The notes under the pieces are model-generated. The model made no database searches and was not told where the DNA came from. It saw only the letters and a list, made by a program, of their open reading frames with translations. 5,891 bases of DNA from Actinomycetes bacterium (GTDB lineage Bacteria > Actinomycetota > Coriobacteriia > WRKU01): contig WQXV01000074.1 in NCBI GenBank assembly GCA_009781565.1, positions 1 through 5,891 of the forward strand, given 5' to 3'. Every line of letters starts with the position of its first letter. Position 1 is the first letter of the stretch. The position numbers and the translations under genes were made by a program. Below, piece by piece: positions 1 through 5,871 of this stretch.

Positions 1-693
1 CCCTCTCCCTATGAAAGCTTGAATCTGGGGGCTTATGTCGGAGATGATCCGACCAATGTGGCGACCAACCGCCTACGAATACTGCGCGCACTCGATCTTG
101 ATGAGAACGCACGCCTGCGCTTGAACAGTGCCGCGCAGGTCCATGGTGTCGCTCTACAGACCGCGCTCGACTACGCTTTCGAGTTTTCTGAGACCGATGC
201 GTTGATGACCGATCGGGCAGCGATCCCGCTCCTGCTTTGTTTTGCCGACTGTGTCCCGATCATCGTAGTCGATCCGCTCCGACACGCGATCGCGGTCATC
301 CATTCGGGATGGCGCGGTGCGCTTCGCAAGATCGCTGCTCTCTCGATAGCAGAGATGCAGAAGACCTACGGCAGCGATCCTGCTGAGCTGTTCGCCTACA
401 TCGGGCCTTTCATCGGTCCACAAAACTTCGAGGTCGCGGCAGAAGTTGCTTCTCAATTTTTAGAGATTTTCGATACTATTAGCAATGGTGACCGTTATAC
501 TGAAAGCACAGGTTCGATCACGATCGACCTGGGTATGGTCGTCGAAGAGACGCTCGTAGAGATGGGGGTTCGTGCGTGCAACATTTACAACATGCATATC
601 GATACCGTGACCCACACCGGCGATTTCTTTTCCTATCGAGCAGAGGACCAGGTGACCGGAAGATTCGGGGCACTGGGCTGTATCTGCTCGTAG
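1..693 (+). CDS. pgeF: PgeF/YfiH (laccase-domain, DUF152) family protein, C-terminal part, 5' end outside window
   Basis: This family is cytosolic. Members act as purine nucleoside phosphorylase/adenosine deaminase enzymes and, in E. coli, as a peptidoglycan editing factor that removes wrongly incorporated residues from precursors. The reading frame is open from base 1 and begins PSPYESLNLGAYVGDDP, which matches the family block around SLNLG..VGDDP, so the true start lies upstream. The three metal/active-site residues are present: His in AQVHG (codon 142-144), Cys in ADCVPI (250-252) and His in HSGWRG (301-303). The C-terminal block FFSYRAEDQVTGRFGAL is also typical, so the visible part looks intact. 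The stop is TAG at 691-693. The gene overlaps the start of pstS. In many Gram-positive genomes pgeF sits next to yggS; here the pst operon separates them. The family is certain from motifs; the exact physiological substrate is not. Confidence 0.93.
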   Translation, partial: PSPYESLNLGAYVGDDPTNVATNRLRILRALDLDENARLRLNSAAQVHGVALQTALDYAFEFSETDALMTDRAAIPLLLCFADCVPIIVVDPLRHAIAVIHSGWRGALRKIAALSIAEMQKTYGSDPAELFAYIGPFIGPQNFEVAAEVASQFLEIFDTISNGDRYTESTGSITIDLGMVVEETLVEMGVRACNIYNMHIDTVTHTGDFFSYRAEDQVTGRFGALGCICS

Positions 694-1511
694 TACTTGC
701 TCTATCCCTCACCATAATAGGCTTGAGCGGTTGTCGCGGTGCCGCAATCACCGACACGGTCAATGTCGCCGGTTCAACGACGATCCTCCCGATCGCCGAG
801 GTCGCGGCAGAGAATTTCATGCAACAAAACGATGAGATCTCAGTTCTGGTCTCAGGAATGGGATCAAGCGCAGGGATCGAAGCGGTCATGTCTGGTACCG
901 CCGATATCGGCACCTCGTCGCGTAATCTCAAGGAAGGCGAGGGAGAAGGTCTGGTCGATATCCCGATAGCCTATGATGGGATTGCAGCGATCGTCAACCC
1001 CGACAATCCGGTCAATAGCATCACCACCGAACAACTTCGTGGCATCTATTCGGGCGAGATCACCAATTGGAGCGAGGTCGGTGGAGAGGATCTGCCGATC
1101 GATCTGATCAATCGTGATGAATCCAGTGGTACGCGTGATGCGTTCGCATCCAACGTCATGGACGAGAGCCATTTTGATGTGGGAGCAGTGATATTGCCGG
1201 GCACCGGTCAGGTGCGCGAGGTGGTCGCCCGAAGTCGAGGTGCGATCGGCTATATCTCAGTAGGATATGTCGAACCACGCTTCGGTACGCGCCCGGTCAA
1301 AGCATTGATACTCGATGGAGTCGAGCCGACCGATGAGAATGTCGCGCTCGGTGTCTATCCGATCTCTCGCGTGCTGCACTTTTTCACCAAGGGCGAGCCC
1401 GAGGGGGCGACCAAGCAGTATGTCGACTATATACTGTCCGATGAAGTGCAACTGGGCGCGGTCATCCAAGCCGGTTACCTTCCTGTCTCTACGATCGAAG
1501 GGGGGCAGTGA
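576..1511 (+). CDS. pstS: PstS, phosphate-binding lipoprotein of the Pst ABC transporter
   Basis: PstS is the extracytoplasmic receptor that binds inorganic phosphate and delivers it to PstC/PstA. A hydrophobic segment (LYLLVVLALSLTIIG, from 678) is followed by the lipobox LSGC with Cys at 732-734, so the mature protein should be a lipid-anchored lipoprotein. Binding-site blocks of the family are visible: AGSTTILP (768-791), GMGSSAGIEAVMSGTADIG, and NRDESSGTRDAF with ESSGTR at 1119-1136, followed by SRGAIGYISVGYV. The start is uncertain. The only ATG/GTG/TTG in frame ahead of the lipobox that could supply a signal peptide is GTG 576, which puts 52 residues before the Cys and overlaps pgeF by 118 bases. 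ATT 663 would instead give a 23-residue lipoprotein signal peptide (MRGTG then the hydrophobic core) behind a good Shine-Dalgarno. I give the outer, canonical-codon boundary. The gene is first in the pst operon, and pstC follows after three bases. Confidence 0.93.
   Translation: MQHLQHAYRYRDPHRRFLFLSSRGPGDRKIRGTGLYLLVVLALSLTIIGLSGCRGAAITDTVNVAGSTTILPIAEVAAENFMQQNDEISVLVSGMGSSAGIEAVMSGTADIGTSSRNLKEGEGEGLVDIPIAYDGIAAIVNPDNPVNSITTEQLRGIYSGEITNWSEVGGEDLPIDLINRDESSGTRDAFASNVMDESHFDVGAVILPGTGQVREVVARSRGAIGYISVGYVEPRFGTRPVKALILDGVEPTDENVALGVYPISRVLHFFTKGEPEGATKQYVDYILSDEVQLGAVIQAGYLPVSTIEGGQ
650..665 (+). promoter_or_regulatory. Candidate Shine-Dalgarno and rare ATT start for pstS
   Basis: AGGTGA at 650-655 matches the anti-Shine-Dalgarno core and lies 7 bases before ATT 663-665. 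That codon is in frame with pstS and would begin a short, typical lipoprotein signal peptide of 23 residues. ATT is a rare but known initiator (for example infC). No ATG, GTG or TTG exists in this frame between 579 and the lipobox, apart from TTG 723 within the lipobox itself. The motif and spacing are seen; its use as the start is inference. Confidence 0.4.
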
Positions 1512-1514
1512 TAG

Positions 1515-2702
1515 ATGAGTGACCCTACCAACGAATACACCGATTGGGAAGAGTTCGAGGACGGAACACTGACCGAAGAAGAGGTCGAGCTTGCCGATGA
1601 TCGATGGGCTGATGCGGAAATTGAGGATTCAGCTCGCTCGATCGATGAGACCGGTGACGAGAAGCGCAATGTCGTTGCTGAACTCATGCGGGAGCGAGCT
1701 GCCAAAGCGCAGAGTCGCGCCGACGATGACACCGTCGATAAGATGATCGGTATCGTCGACGGTGAGGCACCGGTCGGTATCGATGACGGTATCGATCTTG
1801 CCGCTGGTGCAGGAGCCGGTAAGTTGCAACTGGTCACACGGCAGACCCAGATCAAGGAGTTCGTGCTTGCTTCGGTATTCTTCCTGTGCGCGATCGTTGC
1901 GGTTCTCGGTGTTGCCCTGATCTTCGCGTTCGTCGCCTACAAGGCATTTCCGATCTTTACCGAGGTCGGTTTCGGAAACTTCATAACCGGCACCGAATGG
2001 TCGGGCACCGAAGGTAAGTTCGGGATCGTGCCCTTCATCGTCGGTTCGTTCGTGGTAACGCTGGGAGCTCTCGCGATCGGAGCGCCCCTGGCGGTCATGA
2101 CCGCGGTCTTCCTCTCCGAGCTTGCCTCGAAAAAGATCAGATCATTCGTCCGTCCTGCGGTCGAGCTGCTGGCTGGTATCCCCTCGGTCGTCTATGGGTT
2201 CTTCGGGGTGGTCGTGATCGCACCAATCGTCTCTCGTCTCTTTGGAGGGGTCGGTTTCGGTCCGCTGACTGCGTGGATCATCCTCTCGATCATGATCGTA
2301 CCCACCATCGCGACCTTGACCGAGGATGCGCTAGATTCGATCCCGATGGGGATCCGTGAGGCTTCATTTGCCATGGGTGCCAACCAGTGGCAGACCATCT
2401 ACAAGGTCGTGTTACCTGCAGCCAAGCTCGGTATCATCGATGCGGTCATCTTAGGGATGGGTCGTGCGATCGGCGAGACCATGGCGGTGCTGATGGTGGT
2501 CGGCAACGCACCCCAGCTCTTCGCCGGTATCACCCGACCGATCTCGACTTTGACCTCCCAGATCGTGCTCGATATGGGCTATGCCACCGGGACCCAGCGC
2601 ACCGCGCTGTTCGGGATGGCGGCGATCCTGTTCATCATCTCGATGTCTTTGGTGCTGACCGTGCGGCTTCTCTCGAGATTCGGGCAGGAGATGAGCGGAT
2701 GA
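1515..2702 (+). CDS. pstC: PstC, phosphate ABC transporter permease with acidic N-terminal extension
   Basis: PstC is one of the two membrane permease subunits that form the phosphate path with PstA. The 395-residue product is longer than the usual 290-340. Residues 1 to about 103 are hydrophilic and strongly acidic (about 32 Asp/Glu against 9 Lys/Arg in residues 1-94). Membrane segments begin at about residue 117. The permease core has the PstC-type FGIVPFIVGSFVVTL block, ELLAGIPSVVYGFFG, and an EAA loop at about 281-300 (REASFAMGANQWQTI, Glu282) that contacts PstB, followed by MGRAIGETMAV. ATG 1515 is chosen because AAGGGGGG (1498-1505) lies 9 bases upstream and the frame stays open with codon use like its neighbours. 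TTG 1824, behind AGGAG, is an alternative start giving a 292-residue protein of ordinary length. The start lies 3 bases after pstS, and the stop overlaps the pstA start (ATGA). Confidence 0.95.
   Translation: MSDPTNEYTDWEEFEDGTLTEEEVELADDRWADAEIEDSARSIDETGDEKRNVVAELMRERAAKAQSRADDDTVDKMIGIVDGEAPVGIDDGIDLAAGAGAGKLQLVTRQTQIKEFVLASVFFLCAIVAVLGVALIFAFVAYKAFPIFTEVGFGNFITGTEWSGTEGKFGIVPFIVGSFVVTLGALAIGAPLAVMTAVFLSELASKKIRSFVRPAVELLAGIPSVVYGFFGVVVIAPIVSRLFGGVGFGPLTAWIILSIMIVPTIATLTEDALDSIPMGIREASFAMGANQWQTIYKVVLPAAKLGIIDAVILGMGRAIGETMAVLMVVGNAPQLFAGITRPISTLTSQIVLDMGYATGTQRTALFGMAAILFIISMSLVLTVRLLSRFGQEMSG
1811..1826 (+). promoter_or_regulatory. Candidate internal Shine-Dalgarno and TTG start in pstC
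   Basis: AGGAG at 1811-1815 lies 8 bases before TTG 1824-1826, which is in frame with pstC. Initiation here would remove the acidic extension and give a 292-residue permease that begins just before the first membrane segment, close to the normal PstC size. The motif falls in Ala-Gly codons, so it could be chance. It decides whether the extension is always, sometimes or never part of the protein. Confidence 0.3.
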
Positions 2703-3535
2703 AAAAGACAAAAGATCAGATCATCAATGATGTCGCGCTCAGCTTTTTCTGGATCGCTGCGGGCCTTACGGTCGCGGCTCTTTTCGCCATCATCATCTAT
2801 GTTGTCGTCCGCGGCATCGCGGTCGTGTCACCGACCTTCGTGTTCACCTGGCCGCATGGGGTCAACGCTGAAGGCGGCATTTTCCCCACCATCATCGCGT
2901 CGATCTATGTCACTGCTCTCTCGATGCTGATCGCCACCCCGATCGCGGTGCTTGCGGCGGTCTATCTTGCCGAGTATGCCAAACAGGGGCTCGCGGTACG
3001 CATCATCAGGTTCGCAGCCGACTCACTGGCTAGTGTACCCTCGATCGTCATGGGGCTTTTCGGTTTTGCGTTCTTTATTGAGACGTTGGGCTTGCCTCTG
3101 TCGATGCTCTCAGCAGCGCTTGCGCTCAGCTTATTGATGCTCCCCATCATCATGCGTACCACCGAGGAAGCGATCCGTGGAGTCGCGCGCTACATCAGAT
3201 GGGGTTCGTACGGTATGGGTGCGACCAAATGGCAGACGGTCAGCCGCGTGGTGATCCCCGCGGCGATGCCACGCATCATCACGGGGTTGATCCTGGCTAT
3301 GGGGCGGGCCATCGGAGAGACGGCGGTCGTCTTCTTCACGATGGGCCAGGCGGTCAATCTGCCTGTGATCCCGACCGATTCAGGACGCGCGATGCCGATA
3401 CACCTGTATCTGCTGGCGGTCGAAGGGATCAACATCCCGGCGGCATTCGGTACGGCGTTCATGTTGATGGGATTGATATTCACCTTCAATCTCTTGGCGC
3501 GCTTGATATCAAAACGCTATAAGAAAGTGGATTAG
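2699..3535 (+). CDS. pstA: PstA, phosphate ABC transporter permease
   Basis: PstA is the second membrane permease subunit, pairing with PstC. The 278-residue product is of ordinary family length. A short basic N-terminus (MKKTKDQ) precedes a first membrane helix at about residues 13-37. Further hydrophobic segments follow, consistent with six helices, including FPTIIASIYVTALSMLIATP and SLASVPSIVMGLFG. The cytoplasmic coupling loop reads IRWGSYGMGATKWQTV (about 166-181), followed by MGRAIGETAVVFF, which is characteristic of Pst permeases. The loop has Trp168-Gly169 where the EAA motif usually has Glu-Ala. ATG 2699 is chosen because AGGAG (2686-2690) lies 8 bases upstream and the ATG overlaps the pstC stop as ATGA, a common translational-coupling arrangement. 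The frame is open further upstream, but that stretch is out of frame within conserved pstC sequence and is not coding for PstA. Confidence 0.96.
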   Translation: MKKTKDQIINDVALSFFWIAAGLTVAALFAIIIYVVVRGIAVVSPTFVFTWPHGVNAEGGIFPTIIASIYVTALSMLIATPIAVLAAVYLAEYAKQGLAVRIIRFAADSLASVPSIVMGLFGFAFFIETLGLPLSMLSAALALSLLMLPIIMRTTEEAIRGVARYIRWGSYGMGATKWQTVSRVVIPAAMPRIITGLILAMGRAIGETAVVFFTMGQAVNLPVIPTDSGRAMPIHLYLLAVEGINIPAAFGTAFMLMGLIFTFNLLARLISKRYKKVD

Positions 3536-3561
3536 GACAGAGGAGACAGGAAGGCTCAACC

Positions 3562-4395
3562 GTGGAAAAGAATCAAAAAGTTGGACCGAGCTCATACAGC
3601 GAACCGTTGGTGGACAATCCTGCCCTGGTGACATTCTTCATCCGTCACCTCAACTTCTGGTATGGGGATTTCAATGCACTGACCGATGTATCGCTCGATG
3701 TACGCAAGCATGCGATAACCGCGTTCATCGGCCCGTCCGGATGCGGCAAGTCGACCTTCTTGCGGTGCCTGAACCGTATGAACGATCTGATTGCGGGCAC
3801 CAAGGTCGAAGGGACCGTCCTGTTCGACCAAGCCGATATCTATGGACAGGGGGTCGACCCGGTCGACCTACGTCGCCGCGTCGGGATGATCTTCCAGCAG
3901 CCCAACCCCTTCCCCCAATCGATCTATGACAACGTGGCCTATGGTCCCCGTCTGCAAGGAATCAAAAACAAAGCAGAGCTTGATGCCATCGTTGAGAAAT
4001 CACTGGATAAGGCGAACCTGTGGAAAGAGGTCAAGGACATCTTGAACAAGAACGGATTGGCGCTCTCCGGTGGTCAGCAACAGCGGCTCTGTATCGCACG
4101 CGTGCTCGCGGTGCAGCCAGAGGTCATCTTGATGGACGAGCCGTGCTCGGCGATCGATCCGACATCGGTGCAAAAGATCGAGGACTTGATGCACGAGATC
4201 CAGGATCAGGTCACCATCATCATCGTCACCCACAACATGCAGCAAGCGGCACGTGTCAGCGATTACACCTCTTTCTTCCTCCAAGAAGTAGCTGGGGAGC
4301 CTGCGATCCTCGTGGAGAGCGGGCCTACCAGTGATATATTCACTAACCCGATCGATCAGCGAACTGAAGACTACATTACCGGACGCTTCGGCTGA
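3562..4395 (+). CDS. pstB: PstB, ATP-binding subunit of the phosphate ABC transporter
   Basis: PstB is the cytoplasmic ATPase whose dimer drives phosphate import through PstC/PstA. All ABC motifs are intact in the 277-residue product: Walker A GPSGCGKST (57-65), Q-loop in FQQPNPFP (Gln113), signature LSGGQQQR (168-175), Walker B VILMDEP with catalytic Glu193 (188-194), D-loop SAIDP, and switch His224 in VTHNM. The PNPFP.SIYDNVAYG block and the C-terminal EDYITGRFG ending are diagnostic for PstB among ABC ATPases. The start is GTG 3562, behind CAGGAAGG (3547-3554) at 7 bases. The N-terminal stretch before the ABC fold (about 25 residues) is polar and of usual length. The gene lies 26 bases after pstA and 18 before phoU, with no terminator-like hairpin on either side, supporting one transcript. 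Confidence 0.98.
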   Translation: MEKNQKVGPSSYSEPLVDNPALVTFFIRHLNFWYGDFNALTDVSLDVRKHAITAFIGPSGCGKSTFLRCLNRMNDLIAGTKVEGTVLFDQADIYGQGVDPVDLRRRVGMIFQQPNPFPQSIYDNVAYGPRLQGIKNKAELDAIVEKSLDKANLWKEVKDILNKNGLALSGGQQQRLCIARVLAVQPEVILMDEPCSAIDPTSVQKIEDLMHEIQDQVTIIIVTHNMQQAARVSDYTSFFLQEVAGEPAILVESGPTSDIFTNPIDQRTEDYITGRFG

Positions 4396-4413
4396 TCGGA
4401 AAGGAGCATACCG

Positions 4414-5160
4414 ATGCGAGAGATGTTCAGACAGGACCTCCATGATGTCTATGATGAGACCATAGAGGTATTCGAGGATGCCGCGGCGACGGTACGGCGC
4501 GCGGTGCCTGCCCTGGTGCAGGGTGATGTTGAAGCCGCCCAAGCAATCATCGATGGTGACGCAACGTTTAACGAGCGCACGATCGCCATCGAGGAGAAGA
4601 TACTGCAAATAACGGCGACCCAATCTCCGGTCGCTCGTGATGTGCGTCTGTTGCAGACGTTGGTATCGATCGTCATGCACTTAGAGCGTATTGCCGATAT
4701 GTCTGCCAGTGTCGCAAAAGCTGCGATACGCACCGCAGAAGGTCCCAGGCGCCAATCGATGCTCGATCTGATCCAGGCGCAAGGAAACCTGGTCTATCGT
4801 GTGCTTGATACCACCATCGAGGCGATGAAGACCGAGGATCTGGAACTGGCTGCCAAACTACCTGAGCTCGATGAGCCTATCGATGAGCTCTATAAGCAGT
4901 TCTTCCGAGAGATCGCCCGTATCAAAGATAAGAAGGAGCTCAAATGGGCTTCGCGGATGATGCTTGCCTCACGCCATCTCGAGCGCATCGCCGATCACGC
5001 AGTCGATATCGGTGAGCGCCTGGTCTTCTTGATCACCGGGGAGCGCGCGACGCTCGAGGAGCTTGCCGAAGAGATCCTGGTCGAGAAGAAGATCGATCGC
5101 TCAGATAGCGGTACGAGTTTCAACGACGACGATGATGATGACGAGGATGGCGACGAGTAG
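4414..5160 (+). CDS. phoU: PhoU, phosphate signalling regulator, with poly-aspartate C-terminal tail
   Basis: PhoU is a cytoplasmic helical protein that restrains the Pst transporter and, where present, the PhoR sensor, so that uptake and Pho regulon activity match phosphate supply. The 248-residue product has the two tandem three-helix PhoU repeats. Each keeps its metal-cluster motif ExxxD: HLERIADM with Glu91/Asp95, and HLERIADH with Glu190/Asp194. The core ends near residue 215. A linker follows, then the tail DDDDDDEDGDE (238-248), which the family does not need and which makes the protein longer than usual. ATG 4414 is supported by AAGGAG (4401-4406) with 7-base spacing. The position directly after pstB is the standard one. 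No PhoR/PhoB-type genes are in the window, so its signalling partner cannot be named here. Confidence 0.97.
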   Translation: MREMFRQDLHDVYDETIEVFEDAAATVRRAVPALVQGDVEAAQAIIDGDATFNERTIAIEEKILQITATQSPVARDVRLLQTLVSIVMHLERIADMSASVAKAAIRTAEGPRRQSMLDLIQAQGNLVYRVLDTTIEAMKTEDLELAAKLPELDEPIDELYKQFFREIARIKDKKELKWASRMMLASRHLERIADHAVDIGERLVFLITGERATLEELAEEILVEKKIDRSDSGTSFNDDDDDDEDGDE

Positions 5161-5196
5161 CACGCGACAGCATCAACGTCAGCTCGTTTTATCGAC

Positions 5197-5871
5197 ATGA
5201 GCACGTCCGATAGTATGCAACAGCGTTTCGCCGATGTGCGTCTGCGCATTGCGCAGGCGTGCGCGCGCAGTGGGCGCTGCGCCGATGAGGTCACCTTGGT
5301 GGCCGTTTCAAAGACGGTCGATCCCACCGCAATTGAAGAAGCCGCTCATCTTGATGAGGGGCTCGCCTGTCATCTCTTCGGAGAGAACCGCGTTCAAGAC
5401 CTGGTATCGAAGTTGGAGAGCTGTCCGGAACAGGACTTCCATATGATCGGGACCCTCCAGCGCAACAAGGTCCGCCAGGTGGTGGGACGGGTGCCACTGA
5501 TCCACTCGGTCGACTCGATGCGACTTGCCGAGGCGATCGATGCGCGTGCACAGCAGCTGGGTATCGTCCAAGAAATACTTCTGCAGGTAAACGTCAGCGG
5601 GGAAGAGAGCAAGCATGGGCTGGAAGTAGAGGAAGTCGACAGTTTTCTTGCGCACGCACTCACCCTTCCGGGGATTCATATCGTCGGGTTGATGACCATG
5701 GCACCCTTCGGCGATCCTGAAGAGGCACGCCCCTCTTTTCGCAAGCTACGCGAGATTCGCGACCGGTTGGGTCTGCGGGAGCTCTCGATGGGAATGAGTA
5801 ACGACTACGAGGTCGCGATCGAGGAGGGGGCGACCATCATCCGGGTCGGCTCGGCGCTGTTTCACCCATAA
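5197..5871 (+). CDS. yggS: YggS/PLPBP family pyridoxal-phosphate homeostasis protein
   Basis: This family binds pyridoxal 5'-phosphate without known enzymatic activity and keeps cellular vitamin B6 and amino-acid pools balanced. The 224-residue product is of full family length and adopts the alanine-racemase-like barrel fold. Visible motifs are LVAVSKTV with the PLP lysine Lys39, FGENRVQ, HMIGTLQRNKVR, IHSVDS, LLQVNVSGEESKHG, GLMTMAP, and the phosphate-binding end SMGMSNDYEVAIEEGATIIRVG. The start is ATG 5197; ATG 5215 in frame is a weaker alternative because it trims the first helix. Neither has a clear Shine-Dalgarno. The gene begins 36 bases after phoU with no terminator between, so read-through from the pst operon is possible. 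It is commonly paired with pgeF and sepF in Gram-positive genomes; sepF would be expected downstream, outside the window. Confidence 0.95.
   Translation: MSTSDSMQQRFADVRLRIAQACARSGRCADEVTLVAVSKTVDPTAIEEAAHLDEGLACHLFGENRVQDLVSKLESCPEQDFHMIGTLQRNKVRQVVGRVPLIHSVDSMRLAEAIDARAQQLGIVQEILLQVNVSGEESKHGLEVEEVDSFLAHALTLPGIHIVGLMTMAPFGDPEEARPSFRKLREIRDRLGLRELSMGMSNDYEVAIEEGATIIRVGSALFHP
5236..5262 (+). other. Potential mRNA hairpin near the start of yggS
   Basis: CTGCGC (5242-5247) and GCGCAG (5251-5256) form a perfect 6-bp stem around the loop ATT. The stem can extend outward to 12 pairs (5236-5247 with 5251-5262) if three G-U pairs are allowed. It lies about 40 bases inside yggS and has no U-tract, so it is not a classical terminator. 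A role in translation is speculation. Confidence 0.25.

Noticed and set aside
19..21. TTG as the start codon of pgeF
   Set aside because: The frame is open to base 1, and the codons before it (PSPYES) match the conserved family block leading into SLNLG, so the gene continues upstream of the window.
576..693. pgeF/pstS overlap as a frameshift or broken gene
   Set aside because: PgeF ends normally after its conserved C-terminal block and PstS has a full signal peptide and mature domain, so both look intact; only the pstS start is unclear.
518..931. 137-codon minus-strand frame across the pgeF/pstS junction
   Set aside because: It is a shadow of conserved plus-strand coding sequence, with no family-like motif and no supporting context.
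2387..2698. N-terminal extension of PstA into pstC
   Set aside because: The translated stretch is polar, rich in Arg, Asp and Gly, and out of frame with conserved PstC sequence. ATG 2699 has a good Shine-Dalgarno and gives the normal PstA length.
4000..4680. 226-codon open frame on the minus strand across pstB and phoU
   Set aside because: It lies opposite two conserved genes with intact motifs, has no recognisable domain, and its Arg/Leu/His-rich composition is what the complement of this codon usage gives.
5161..5196. Rho-independent terminator after phoU
   Set aside because: The 36 bases contain a short T run (GTTTTA) but no stable stem before it.
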